Shown here piece after piece: positions 31,578-41,040 of a stretch of DNA of 64,000 bases; within the stretch, counting starts at the first letter, position 1; each line of letters opens with the position of its first letter. A program made the position numbers and the translations under genes. This DNA is from Acetobacter fallax. GTDB taxonomy: Bacteria > Pseudomonadota > Alphaproteobacteria > Acetobacterales > Acetobacteraceae. Under the pieces are notes generated by a model that worked only from the letters and a program-made list of their open reading frames with translations, did not search any database and had not been told where the DNA came from. The DNA lies in contig NZ_WOSX01000004.1 in the NCBI RefSeq assembly GCF_011516735.1, positions 62,001 through 126,000 on the forward strand. The letters run 5' to 3'.

Positions 31578-33158
31578 CTACTGATCCTGGACGGGAGTGC
31601 CGTCGCGGCGACGCCACAGATGCAGGGGGTTCGTGCTTTTCAGGGATGCCGGCAGCAGATCCTCGGGAAGGTTCTGGTAACAGACCGGGCGCAGAAAGCG
31701 GTCGATGGCTTCGCTGCCGACTGACGTTGTGCGACTGTCAGAGGTGGAGGGCCAGGGGCCTCCGTGGACCATGGCGTCACAGACTTCCACCCCGGTCGGG
31801 TAGTCATTGACGAGGATGCGTCCGGCTTTGCGTTCCAGAACGGGCAACAGGCCTCGCGCCATTGGATAATCGTTCGGCTCAAGGTGCAGGGTTGCGGTCA
31901 GTTGTCCGGAGAGATGTTCGGCGACCAGTCGCATCTCGTTGAAATCCTGGCAGACGACCAGCAGGGAACCGGGGCCGAAAACTTCGTCTTCCAGTGCTGG
32001 GTCGGACAGGAAGGCCGCGGCATTGGTGCGGAACAGCACGCCGCCCGCCCTGCCCTGCTCCTGATCGTTCGGCCTGCCGGCGACCCGGCTGACTTTGGGA
32101 TTGTGGCTGAGCCTGTCGATCCCTTCCCGCCAGGACTGGCAGATTTTTGACGTGAGCATCAGGGTCGGAGGGAGTGTGGGCAGGACTGACGCCACCGTAT
32201 TCTGAAAACGCTCAAGCGCCGGACCTGCGAAGGCGATGAGCAGACCGGGATTGGTGCAGAGCTGTCCTGTTCCTGTTGTCAGGGATGCCGCGAATCCTTC
32301 GGCGATTTTCTCCGCGCGGGCTTCGAGAGCGGCTGGCATCAGGAAGACCGGATTGATGCTGCTCATTTCGGCATAAAGTGGAACTGGCTGAGGACGTGCC
32401 TGTGCAAGTCGCAGCAGTGCGATGCCTCCTTGCCGCGAGCCGGTGAAGCCGATGGCCTGTATGGCCGGATGACGCACGAGAGCCTGACCGATTGTCATAT
32501 CGTGTGCGAAAAGCATGGAAAATACGCCGTCTGGCATCTCTGTGCGGGCTGCGGCGCGCATGATTGCCACGGCGGTCATTTCCGATGTGCCGGGATGGGC
32601 TTCATGGGCTTTGACGATCACCGGACAGCCGGCGGCGAGAGCGGAGGCGGTATCGCCGCCGGCGACGGAAAAGGCGAGCGGAAAGTTGCTGGCACCGAAC
32701 ACGGCGACGGGACCAAGCGGGATGCGTCTCTGGCGCAGATCCGCGCGCGGGGGCTGCCGGTCAGGCAGGGGTGAGTCCAGGACAGGGGCTTCGTTGCGGC
32801 CCTCGCGCACGAGACGTGCGAACAGACGCAACTGATTGACGGTGCGCTGACGCTCTGATGTCAGACGTGCCATTGGCAGGCCGGATTCTTTGTGGGCTCT
32901 TTCGGGAAGAGCGTCTCCGATGGCCATGATTTCCTCGCCGATGGCTTCCAGAAATGCGGCGCGTCGTTCGGCGGAAAGCTGTCGGTACTCATCGAAGGCT
33001 GATTCTGCGAGGGTGCAGGCCGTATCGACGTCCGATGTGACCGCGCCGCCAAAAACGGGATCAGGCATTTCGCCGCCATCTGCCGCCTGAGCGTGGAAGT
33101 CTCCGCCTGTTCCGCGTGTGCGCCGCTGGCCGATTACCAGTTCACCAGTGAGTTTCAT
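31578..33158 (-). CDS. Aldehyde dehydrogenase, 2,5-dioxovalerate / alpha-ketoglutaric semialdehyde type
   Basis: NAD(P)-dependent oxidation of an aldehyde, by similarity to the 2,5-dioxopentanoate dehydrogenase group that feeds sugar acids or hydroxyproline into 2-oxoglutarate. The 526 residues carry FGASNFPLAFSVAGGDTASAL (cofactor region), FTGSRQGG, the general-base glutamate in AEMSSINPVF (E264) and the nucleophilic cysteine in TTGTGQLCTNPG (C301). It is the last gene of a minus-strand operon, 30 bases after the ThDP-enzyme gene. The true substrate could be whatever aldehyde that enzyme produces. Confidence 0.9.
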   Translation of the reverse strand: MKLTGELVIGQRRTRGTGGDFHAQAADGGEMPDPVFGGAVTSDVDTACTLAESAFDEYRQLSAERRAAFLEAIGEEIMAIGDALPERAHKESGLPMARLTSERQRTVNQLRLFARLVREGRNEAPVLDSPLPDRQPPRADLRQRRIPLGPVAVFGASNFPLAFSVAGGDTASALAAGCPVIVKAHEAHPGTSEMTAVAIMRAAARTEMPDGVFSMLFAHDMTIGQALVRHPAIQAIGFTGSRQGGIALLRLAQARPQPVPLYAEMSSINPVFLMPAALEARAEKIAEGFAASLTTGTGQLCTNPGLLIAFAGPALERFQNTVASVLPTLPPTLMLTSKICQSWREGIDRLSHNPKVSRVAGRPNDQEQGRAGGVLFRTNAAAFLSDPALEDEVFGPGSLLVVCQDFNEMRLVAEHLSGQLTATLHLEPNDYPMARGLLPVLERKAGRILVNDYPTGVEVCDAMVHGGPWPSTSDSRTTSVGSEAIDRFLRPVCYQNLPEDLLPASLKSTNPLHLWRRRDGTPVQDQ

Positions 33159-33188
33159 GATCTTTATTTCCCATTGTTCCAGAAGTAT

Positions 33189-34862
33189 TTATGCGAAACC
33201 GACCGGGGCCAGACGGATCTGTGCCGTGATCTGTCGGGGATCGACACAGAGTTCGATCAGAGCCGCCTTGCCTGCTGCGCGGGCGCGTTCGAATGCTGCG
33301 GGGAAATCCTCTGTTCTCTCGATGCGCTCGCCATGTGCGCCGAAGGAACGGGCGAACAGGACAAAATCGGGGTTGGACAGATCCGTGCCGCTGATCCGGC
33401 CGGGGAATTTCTGTTCCTGGTGCATCCGGATGGTTGCCAGCATGCCGTTATTCACGACGATGACGATGACCGGTGCGCCAAATTGCATCGCGGTTGCGAG
33501 TTCCTGTGGATACATCATGAAGCAGCCGTCTCCCGCGAAGCAGATCGCTGGTCGTGACGGGTTCTGGAGGCTGGCGGCTATGGCGGCGGGCAGGCCGTAG
33601 CCCATTGCGCCGTTGGTGGGGGCCAGTTCGGTTCCCTGCTGACGGTAGCGATAAAAACGATGAACCCAGGCGGTGTAGTTTCCGGCGCCGTTGGTGATGA
33701 TGGCGTTATCCGGCAGGACATCGTCCAGCCACGCCACCACGCGGGCGAGGTCGACGCCTTCCAGATCAGGATGCGGGACAGGTGGTGTCGAATGATGCAG
33801 ATAATCCGCCCGTGCGGCCTGGGTCCAGGATGTCCACAGGGCATTTTCGACGGGGGCGAGATCCGCCAGGGCGGCGGCAAATCCCTGCATTGAGGCATTG
33901 ATCGGGAGCCGGGCCTGATAGACGTGACCCAGTTCTTCCGGATCAGCATGAATGTGGATCATGGCCTGTTCCGGTTTTGGAACTCTGACCAGGGTGTAGC
34001 CCGATGTCACGGCTTCGGACAGGCGGGAGCCGGCGACCAGAAGCAGGTCCGCGTTTCTGACGCGCTCTGTCAGGGCTGGCGAGATTCCGATGCCGATCTG
34101 TCCGGCATAGTTGGGGAGGCGGTTATCGAACAGATCCTGCCTTCTGAAAGATGCCGCGACGGGCAGATTGTTTGCGATGGCAAACTGTTCCAGTGCTTTA
34201 CAGGCTGAAACGGACCAGCCTGTACCACCGACGATCATCAGGGGGCGTTCCGCGCTGGCCAGCATGTCGCGCAGTTCCGTCATTGCCTGCGGGTCGGGAG
34301 CGGAACGGGCGATGCGGGGCGCCGGGATATCGGCAACTACGCTCGTTCCGAACAGGATGTTTTCGGGAAGGGCGATCACCACCGGTCCGGGGCGGCCGGA
34401 CAAGGCGACGGAAAACGCACGTGATATGATCTCGGGAATGCGCTCGATGCTGTCGATTTCGGTGACCCATTTCGCGATGCCGCCGAACATCTGCCGGTAG
34501 TCGATTTCCTGGAATGCCTCGCGGCCCAGAAAATCGGTTTCCACCTGGCCCGCGAACAGGATCAGCGGTGTGGAATCCTGGTGTGCCGTGTGGATGCCGT
34601 TGCTGGCATGGGTAGCGCCCGGACCACGGGTGACGAAGCAGATTCCAGGCCGTCCTGTCAGCTTTCCATAGGCGTCGGCCATGTTGGATGCGGCGCCTTC
34701 GTGACGGGTGACGATGGTACGTATTCCGGTTGCGTCATGCAGAGCGTCCAGGACGGGGAGGTAACTTTCGCCGGGCACGCAGTAGATTGTATCGACGCCG
34801 TTGGCGGAGAGGGCGGAAACGAGAATTTGTCCGCCGTTACGCTGCGGGGTGATTTCAGACAT
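33189..34862 (-). CDS. Thiamine-diphosphate-dependent enzyme (acetolactate synthase / 2-oxoacid decarboxylase family)
   Basis: 557-residue protein with the three-domain layout of the acetolactate synthase superfamily: PYR domain with the cofactor-activating glutamate (TRHEGAASNMADAYGK, E55), middle domain, and PP domain with the GDG...NN motif (FAGDGCFMMYPQEL through VNNGM). It lacks evidence for a regulatory subunit nearby and so is unlikely to be the housekeeping IlvB; decarboxylation or carboligation of a 2-oxoacid is the better guess. The open frame extends upstream to 35249, but only as antisense of the transporter; ATG at 34862 is the start, overlapping the transporter's last eight bases. 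Confidence 0.87.
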   Translation of the reverse strand: MSEITPQRNGGQILVSALSANGVDTIYCVPGESYLPVLDALHDATGIRTIVTRHEGAASNMADAYGKLTGRPGICFVTRGPGATHASNGIHTAHQDSTPLILFAGQVETDFLGREAFQEIDYRQMFGGIAKWVTEIDSIERIPEIISRAFSVALSGRPGPVVIALPENILFGTSVVADIPAPRIARSAPDPQAMTELRDMLASAERPLMIVGGTGWSVSACKALEQFAIANNLPVAASFRRQDLFDNRLPNYAGQIGIGISPALTERVRNADLLLVAGSRLSEAVTSGYTLVRVPKPEQAMIHIHADPEELGHVYQARLPINASMQGFAAALADLAPVENALWTSWTQAARADYLHHSTPPVPHPDLEGVDLARVVAWLDDVLPDNAIITNGAGNYTAWVHRFYRYRQQGTELAPTNGAMGYGLPAAIAASLQNPSRPAICFAGDGCFMMYPQELATAMQFGAPVIVIVVNNGMLATIRMHQEQKFPGRISGTDLSNPDFVLFARSFGAHGERIERTEDFPAAFERARAAGKAALIELCVDPRQITAQIRLAPVGFA

Positions 34863-36093
34863 GCTCCAGCTCCGTGCCGAGAGTTTCAGGAAGGAAGATC
34901 GCAACGATGAAGACAAGGACGTAGGAACAGGCGGCCCATGCGCCGATTGCCAGCGCCAGCCCCATTGATGCGCTGGTGAAACCGACGATTGTGGGCACCA
35001 TGGCGCCGGCGCCCCGGCCCACATTGTAGGAGATGCCGGCGGCTGTTCCGCGGATGCGTGTCGGGAAGAGTTCGGTGAAACAGGCGCCCATGCCGGAGAC
35101 GATGCCGGACTGGAAGAAGCCGAGCGGGAAACCGAGGACGAGGAGTACGCCCGTCGGGAGGTCGAGCTGCGTGTAGGCGAGGACGGTGACGAAGGCTCCG
35201 GCGGCGGAGAGGGAGAATGTTTTGCGCCGGCCGATATAGTCGCTGACATGCGCCATCAGGACGTAGCCCACGAACGATCCCGCGATATTGACCGAGAGAT
35301 AGAGAGACGTCATGTTGACGGTCATTTCCTGCGTCTGACGCAGGTAGGTCACCAGCCATGTCAGGATGGTGTAGTTTCCGCCGAGGGCGCCTGCGACCAT
35401 CAGGCAGGACAGGATCATTCTGGAACGCACTCCGGACGCCATGAGCTGAGAAAGGACGGACCGGTCATTGGCCTGTCTGCGTTTTTCGACGGCGACTTCG
35501 AATGCGTCTGAGTCTTTGATGCCGCGCCGGATCCACAGCACAAGGAGTCCCGGAAGCAGGCCAACGAGAAACAGGGCTCTCCAGGCGATGTGTTCCGGCG
35601 CGAGGCTGAAGACGATCCACCAGGCCAGGGCGGCTGCGGCATAGCCAACCGGCCAGCCGGCCTGCACCGAGCCGACGGCGCGCCCGCGAATACGCTTATC
35701 CACCACTTCCCCGATCAGGATTGCGCCTGCCGTCCATTCTCCGCCGAAACCGATGCCCTGGAGGCTTCGGGTGAACAGCAACTGGTGGAAGGAGTTTGTG
35801 AAGGCTGACAGACCCGTAAAAAGGGTAAACCAGAGGATGGCGAGTTTAAGAACTTTCACCCGGCCTATGCGGTCGGCGAGTGTTCCGGCGAGGATACCAC
35901 CGAGGGCGGATGTCATGATGGCGGATGTGCTGATGATGCCGGCCTGTCCTTTTGTCATTCCCCAGAGGGGCAGCAGGGTTGGAATGACGAAGGCGAAAAG
36001 CTGGACATCCATCGCGTCGAGAGCCCAGCCGAGAAAACATGCCCAGAACGTTCTGCGCTGATCGGGCGGCATGGTCTGATACCAGGAAGACAT
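34855..36093 (-). CDS. MFS transporter, metabolite/aromatic-acid:H+ symporter type
   Basis: Twelve-helix major facilitator of 412 residues. The loop 2-3 motif (GTLADRIGRVKVLKL) and the N-terminal DAMDVQLFAFVIPTLLP are typical of the organic-acid symporters (AAHS, NanT-like and related groups). The start has a GGAGAGG site five bases upstream. It opens the operon transporter - ThDP enzyme - aldehyde dehydrogenase, with an eight-base overlap, and would bring in the substrate for the following enzymes. Confidence 0.9.
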   Translation of the reverse strand: MSSWYQTMPPDQRRTFWACFLGWALDAMDVQLFAFVIPTLLPLWGMTKGQAGIISTSAIMTSALGGILAGTLADRIGRVKVLKLAILWFTLFTGLSAFTNSFHQLLFTRSLQGIGFGGEWTAGAILIGEVVDKRIRGRAVGSVQAGWPVGYAAAALAWWIVFSLAPEHIAWRALFLVGLLPGLLVLWIRRGIKDSDAFEVAVEKRRQANDRSVLSQLMASGVRSRMILSCLMVAGALGGNYTILTWLVTYLRQTQEMTVNMTSLYLSVNIAGSFVGYVLMAHVSDYIGRRKTFSLSAAGAFVTVLAYTQLDLPTGVLLVLGFPLGFFQSGIVSGMGACFTELFPTRIRGTAAGISYNVGRGAGAMVPTIVGFTSASMGLALAIGAWAACSYVLVFIVAIFLPETLGTELEHV

Positions 36094-36432
36094 GGAACCT
36101 CTCCAGTTCAGCTATTTTTTTTATTGTCCGCATACGTGGAACGGCCCGGGGATCATGGCGCAAACTTCCGGTCCGCTCAGGGCGCGGGGCGCATATCTGT
36201 TATGGACGGGGGTGATTTGCGTCACCGACCGGTCCGATGGTCGTGTCAGTGGCGTGGTGAGGGCGGCTTTGCGGGAATTTCGGGGCGGAGGGCCGCCGTC
36301 GGTTCATCAGGCTGAACAAAGAAGCAGATGACGCTTCCTTCCGGGGCGATGAGGCGATAGCGTGACCGGGTGTGTTTCTGATCTCCTTTCACATCCGGTG
36401 GGAAGGAGGACCATTTTCTGACCGAAGACCTG
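36094..36432. other. Intergenic region between divergent MFS operon and ABC ATPase
   Basis: About 340 bases with no supported gene. It must contain the promoter of the minus-strand operon; a T-rich tract (CTATTTTTTTTATTG at 36112) lies close to the MFS start. A strong ribosome-binding site AAGGAGGA at 36403-36410 belongs to the ATPase gene. No LysR-type T-N11-A operator was confidently identified. Confidence 0.4.
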
Positions 36433-37842
36433 ATGCACCCCGCGATGCCGGATTTCTTTTCTGCACCTCCCTCTCCCGAGCCTGTCGATGATCCGGCGGA
36501 AGCGGATGAACGGGAGACGCTGCTTTCGCTGAGGGCGATCAGGCAGTGCTACCATCGTGGCGCCAGTGCTGATCTGCTGGTGCTTGATGATGTGTCGATG
36601 GACATTGTTTCGGGCGAGATCGTCGGGCTGCTGGGACGGTCGGGGTCGGGCAAGTCGATGCTGCTGCGGATCATGGCGGGGCTGATGGCGCCGACATCCG
36701 GGGCGGTGATCTGGCGGGGCGAGCCGCTGCATGGGCCGGTTCCGGGCATTGCGATGGTGTTTCAGTCCAGTGCTCTGTTTCCCTGGCTCAGTGTGCAGGA
36801 CAATGTGGAGCTTGTGCTGGAAGCGCAGGGCGTCGCGCGGAAGGCGCGCGAGGTCCGGGCGAGAGAAGCGATTGATCTGATCGGGGCTGGTGGTCACGAA
36901 AATGCCTGGCCGCGCGAGTTGTCGGGCGGGATGGCGCAGCGGGCCGGGCTGGCGCGGGCATTATCTGTGCTGCCGGATCTGCTGCTGATGGATGAGCCGT
37001 TTTCCTCGCTGGATGTGCTGACGGCGGAGAATTTGCGGACTGATCTGGTTGAGCTGTGGTGTGAGAACAAGCTGCCGGTGAAATCGATGCTGATGGTGAC
37101 GCACAGCATTGAGGAAGCGGTTCTGATGTGTGACCGGATTCTGGTTTTCGCGGCCAATCCGGGGCGTGTTGAGCATGTTGTGACGGTTCCCCTGCCCCAT
37201 CCGCGTCTGCGGGATGATCCTGCGTTTCGGGAGCTGGTGGACCGGATCTACGGCCTGATGACGCGGCGGGCGCCGGTTCTGTCGGAGGCTGATCTGCCGG
37301 AGGATGGTGTGGTGGTAACGCCGCCCGCGCCGGCTTATGTGGCGATTGCGCCGGTGACGATCGGCAGCATGGTCGGGCTGATCGAGGGGCTTGCCGCGGC
37401 GCCGCTGAACGGGCGTGCGGATCTGCCGTTACTGGCGGAGAAGGCACAGCTGGAGCTGGATGACCTGTTTCCGCTTGTCGAGGCGTTGCAGCTGCTTGGG
37501 TTTGCCGAGCTGGAAGATGGTGACATTCTTCTGACGGAAGAAGGTGTTCGTTTCCCGGTCAGCGAGTTTGACGAGCGCAAGACGATCCTCCGGCATGCTC
37601 TGTTGCAGCAGGTGCCGCTGGTGAAGGCGATTTGCGTGGCTCTGGATGAGCGTCCGAATCATGTTGTGGATGCCGGGAGATTTCGCGAGGAACTGTGCGA
37701 CGGGATGTCGCCTGGTTATGCATCGCAGACGCTGCAGACGGTGGTGGACTGGGCGCGTTATGCGGAACTGTTTGATTTTGACGAGGACGCGGATCAGTTT
37801 TTTCTGGACGAGGACGGGGAGTCAGGAAGAGCTGCCCGGTAA
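36433..37842 (+). CDS. ABC transporter ATPase with C-terminal AAA-associated domain
   Basis: Energy-coupling ATPase of the nitrate/sulfonate/taurine transporter group. Walker A GRSGSGKSMLLRI, Q-loop FQSSALFPWLS, signature LSGGMAQRAGLARALS, Walker B LLLMDEPFSSLD and H-loop VTHSIEEAVLM are intact. From about residue 295 a winged-helix AAA-associated domain follows, ending in an acidic tail (FDFDEDADQFFLDEDGE). The likely permease partner is at 26855. Start: ATG at 36433 is used, but the good AAGGAGGA site lies 22 bases upstream and is correctly spaced for an in-frame CTG at 36418, which would add five residues. Confidence 0.92.
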   Translation: MHPAMPDFFSAPPSPEPVDDPAEADERETLLSLRAIRQCYHRGASADLLVLDDVSMDIVSGEIVGLLGRSGSGKSMLLRIMAGLMAPTSGAVIWRGEPLHGPVPGIAMVFQSSALFPWLSVQDNVELVLEAQGVARKAREVRAREAIDLIGAGGHENAWPRELSGGMAQRAGLARALSVLPDLLLMDEPFSSLDVLTAENLRTDLVELWCENKLPVKSMLMVTHSIEEAVLMCDRILVFAANPGRVEHVVTVPLPHPRLRDDPAFRELVDRIYGLMTRRAPVLSEADLPEDGVVVTPPAPAYVAIAPVTIGSMVGLIEGLAAAPLNGRADLPLLAEKAQLELDDLFPLVEALQLLGFAELEDGDILLTEEGVRFPVSEFDERKTILRHALLQQVPLVKAICVALDERPNHVVDAGRFREELCDGMSPGYASQTLQTVVDWARYAELFDFDEDADQFFLDEDGESGRAAR

Positions 37843-38014
37843 TCCGGGCAGACCGGGGTGGCGGGGTCTGCGGACTCTGCGGGGTTCTGGCTGTGTCCGG
37901 CGCTCTCACTCACAGCTCAGGCTTCACAGCTTCTGATATTACGAAAATACTGAGGCGAAGACTGAGTGTTTCATGCCAGTCCGGATCAGGGCTGACCGAC
38001 GTGATGAGACGCAA

Positions 38015-38143
38015 CGGGCTCTGCCCGGACCTGGAAAGGGTCGGAGACCCCTTCACCCCTGTCTGTTTGTCAATAAGGTCTGTGACCCTTGGTGGTTCCA
38101 GGGCAAAGCCCTGAGACCGGACCAGCACTTAACGATAACAGAT
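38015..38143 (+). repeat. Family-B element, copy B2 (left end missing)
   Basis: Begins CGGGCTCTGCCCGGACC and ends CACTTAACGATAACAGA. Internal palindromes correspond one by one with copy B1: GGGTC-GGA-GACCC, a GTGACCC word, and CAGGGCAAAGCCCTG. The outer left segment present in B1 and B3 is absent. It lies between two convergent genes, the ABC ATPase and the M16 protease. Confidence 0.75.
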
Positions 38144-38163
38144 CGGATTGCGGAGGGGTGTCA

Positions 38164-38189
38164 CCGGCATCGCAGGGAGGCGATGCCGG
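38164..38189. terminator. Strong hairpin between ABC ATPase and M16 protease
   Basis: Perfect 10-bp stem CCGGCATCGC/GCGATGCCGG with a six-base loop, 17 bases from the M16 stop. No T-run follows on either strand, so it could be a processing or Rho-assisted boundary rather than an intrinsic terminator. Confidence 0.45.
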
Positions 38190-38205
38190 GACGATGTTTC
38201 TCAGA

Positions 38206-40929
38206 TCACCATTTTGGATCGGGACCTTTGACGATTTCGGCGAGGTCGTCAGGGCGGACCCATTTGGTGAAGGCGGCCTGAACGTCTGCTGCGGTGGCTT
38301 TGTAGTAGGCCTGAGCGGCGATGTCGGGCGTGTTGAGTGGCAGGCCGAGCTGGATCAGGTGCAGATAGCTGCTGGCGATGGCATCCAGGTTGGCGCGGCC
38401 GAGTGGCAGGCCTCGCAGGAGGCCGGATTTGGCGATGGTGAGTTCATCGTCCGTGACGGGTGACGTCTGCATGGCACGGATGTCGTGCATGGCGGCTTCG
38501 CGGGCCAGGCCGACTTTATCGGGATCAGCGCCGTAGGAGACGGAGTAGCCACCGCGGGTTCTGCCGATCGTAAAGCTGCTGCTGACGGAATAGACGTAAC
38601 CCGTTTTGACGCGAAGGTCGCGGTAGAGGCGTGACGAGAAGCCGCCACCGAGAATTTCGTCACCGACTGTCAGCATATAGCGATCGGGATTTGCTGCGGT
38701 GATGCCGAGGCTTTCCGCCAGAGCGACCGTGTCCTGAACGTTGCTTTTATCCGGGACATGGGCGCGTGAAGTTTTGCTGTCGGGCCAGCCGGGCAGATCG
38801 ACCTGTGGTTTCGGGCCGGTGGCCTTCCAGTCACCGAAGGTTTTTTCAACCGTGGAACGGGCTTTTTCCGGGGTGATATCACCTGTGATGACGATGGTGG
38901 TCATGTCAGGGCGCCAGACAGCGCCGTAATACGCACGGACATCCGCGAGGGAGAGGGCCATGATGGTTTGTGGCGTGGCCTGACGCAGCGAGGGATCGGC
39001 TTTTGGGGAGAGCGCTGTTTTGATGGCGCGCCCGAAGATATAGCCAGGGGATTGCAGCACGCCGGCCTGTCCCTGGGCATTCTGCACTTTCACGACCTGG
39101 AACGCCTGTTCCGGGAAGGCCGGGTGCAGTTCGTTTTCGGCGAGGAGATCCATTCCCTGATCGAATTTCGCGGCGGGGACGCTGAGGGAGAAGCCGGTGC
39201 CGGCGCTTTCCCAGGCCGGGACATCGTCCAGGGCTTTATGGAAGGCCAGACGGTCGTGCTTTGTTGTGCCGTAACTAAAGAGTTCTTCGGTGACGCCGGA
39301 CAGGCCTTCCTTACCTTTCGGCACCTGGAGGTCGGCATTGTTGCGGATCAGGCCCGAGACTTCGATGGTCTGGCTGACATGGGACGGGTGGACGATGAGC
39401 GTGAGGCCGTTGGGGAGGGTCTGGACGGTCGGCAACGGAACGGGCGGTGGCAGGTCGAGCTTTGCCAGCGCTGTTTCCGCCCATTCCGGGAGTTTGACGG
39501 GTTTATCGGGAGCGGAAGCGAAGGATTCCGCACCGCCGAAACCTTTGTCGCTCTGTGGTTTTCCGGATTCTTCCGGTGTCAGGATTGCGGTGACGGCGCG
39601 GGCCGGATCGAGGATGCGGGCTGCCAGGCGGTTGACGTCTTCCGGGGTGACGGCGCGGTAGGCGGCCGCGATGTCGTCCGGGGCGGACAGGTTCTGAAAT
39701 GCGAGGGCCTGTGACCAGCTTTCTGCGAGACCGCTGATTGAGTTCGCGGAGAAGCCGAGCTGGGCGATTTCCTTCGTTTTTGCCGCTTCGACGAGTTCGG
39801 CCGGGACGCCGTGGGCGCGGATATCGGTGAGGATATCCTTCATGTCGGCAATGGCTTTTGCGGAATTGCCGCCTTTCGGGAAGGCGGAGAGGGCGATGCC
39901 GAGGCCGGCGCGTTTGATCGGGTTGAACTCGAAGCCGGCGAAGAGGGCTTTGCCTGCCGGGACGAGCTGGTAGAGGGCGCCACGCTGGCTGGCGAGAACA
40001 TCTGACAGGATATCGGCGGTTGCGAATTCCTTTGATGTCAGGCCGGGCATCGGGAAGGCGAGTGTTGCGATACCGACGGGAAGATCAGTCGGGAAGGCAA
40101 GGGCCTGCGCTGGCGCGGGCGCGGGGTTTACGGGAAGGCGCTCCGGGAGAACGCGGCTGGGGATGGCTCCGAAAGCCTGTTTCACCTGGGCGAGAGTGGC
40201 CTGGGGGTCGATATCGCCGACGATGACAAGGATGGCGTTATTCGGAGCGTACCATTTCTCGTAGAAACTCCGCAGCAGGGCGGCGTTTGTTTTGTCGAAG
40301 GACGGGCGGGTTCCGAGCGCGTCGTGTTCGTAGGGCGTGCCTTTGAAAAGGATCGAGCGGAGCTGCGAGATGTAGCGATAGACGGGGCTGGAGAGGTCAC
40401 GGGAGACTTCCTGCTCAATGGCGCCCCGCTCTTTGTCCCAGTCGGCTTCCGACAGGGTGAGGCCGTTCATGCGCAGGGCTTCGATGTGGAGCAGCAGGCC
40501 GAGGTCTTCGGCGGGCGCTGTGTAAAAATACTGTGTGACGTCTTCGGTGGTATCGGCGTTGTAGCTGCCACCGAGACGGGCTGCGAGGGCTGCGAGCTGG
40601 TCTTTATCGAGGCCTTTGCTGCCACGGAACATCATGTGTTCCAGGGCATGGGCGCTTCCGGGGAAGCCATCCGGGGCGTTGGCTGAGCCGACGAGGTAAT
40701 TGAGTTCGGTGGTGACGACCGGGGCCAGGCGGTTCTGCACGATGACGACCTGAAGGCCGTTGGGCAGCGTGGCGTGGGTAACGTTGCCGGTGGTGCTGCT
40801 GATGCGGGCTGGTTCCGGGGGGCGTGCCGCGGCGTGAGGCGCTGTGATTGCCGTGCCGGTGAGCATGGTTCCGGCGAGGAGACCCGCGCACAGGAGTGAC
40901 GGAAGGGGTCTCGAAAATCTGGAAATCAT
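38206..40929 (-). CDS. M16 family zinc protease (insulinase-type), periplasmic
   Basis: 907-residue protein of two tandem M16 modules with a signal peptide (LPSLLCAGLLAGTMLTGTAITAPHAAA). The inverted zinc motif is SAHALEHMMF (H94-x-x-E97-H98), with the distal glutamate in TTEDVTQYFYTAPAEDL-region sequence. The second module (from about residue 500) keeps the fold and the GGGFSSRLYRDLR substrate-binding motif but has no zinc motif, as in pitrilysin-like two-domain enzymes. The frame extends to 40980; ATG at 40929 is preferred because it places the signal peptide at the N-terminus. No gene partner is evident. Confidence 0.92.
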   Translation of the reverse strand: MISRFSRPLPSLLCAGLLAGTMLTGTAITAPHAAARPPEPARISSTTGNVTHATLPNGLQVVIVQNRLAPVVTTELNYLVGSANAPDGFPGSAHALEHMMFRGSKGLDKDQLAALAARLGGSYNADTTEDVTQYFYTAPAEDLGLLLHIEALRMNGLTLSEADWDKERGAIEQEVSRDLSSPVYRYISQLRSILFKGTPYEHDALGTRPSFDKTNAALLRSFYEKWYAPNNAILVIVGDIDPQATLAQVKQAFGAIPSRVLPERLPVNPAPAPAQALAFPTDLPVGIATLAFPMPGLTSKEFATADILSDVLASQRGALYQLVPAGKALFAGFEFNPIKRAGLGIALSAFPKGGNSAKAIADMKDILTDIRAHGVPAELVEAAKTKEIAQLGFSANSISGLAESWSQALAFQNLSAPDDIAAAYRAVTPEDVNRLAARILDPARAVTAILTPEESGKPQSDKGFGGAESFASAPDKPVKLPEWAETALAKLDLPPPVPLPTVQTLPNGLTLIVHPSHVSQTIEVSGLIRNNADLQVPKGKEGLSGVTEELFSYGTTKHDRLAFHKALDDVPAWESAGTGFSLSVPAAKFDQGMDLLAENELHPAFPEQAFQVVKVQNAQGQAGVLQSPGYIFGRAIKTALSPKADPSLRQATPQTIMALSLADVRAYYGAVWRPDMTTIVITGDITPEKARSTVEKTFGDWKATGPKPQVDLPGWPDSKTSRAHVPDKSNVQDTVALAESLGITAANPDRYMLTVGDEILGGGFSSRLYRDLRVKTGYVYSVSSSFTIGRTRGGYSVSYGADPDKVGLAREAAMHDIRAMQTSPVTDDELTIAKSGLLRGLPLGRANLDAIASSYLHLIQLGLPLNTPDIAAQAYYKATAADVQAAFTKWVRPDDLAEIVKGPDPKW

Positions 40930-41040
40930 AATGTGTGTGCGGTCCCGCTGCCTCTGATTGCGGGGATCATGCAGGCTCATTCGTGCTCTGTCACGTCTGC
41001 TTGTTATCTGGCGGTTACAAACAGACGGTCCGACTGCCGG

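Noticed and set aside
33189-35249. 686-residue extension of the ThDP enzyme
   Set aside because: The first 129 residues are Ser/Pro-rich antisense of the MFS gene; family alignment fixes the start at 34862.
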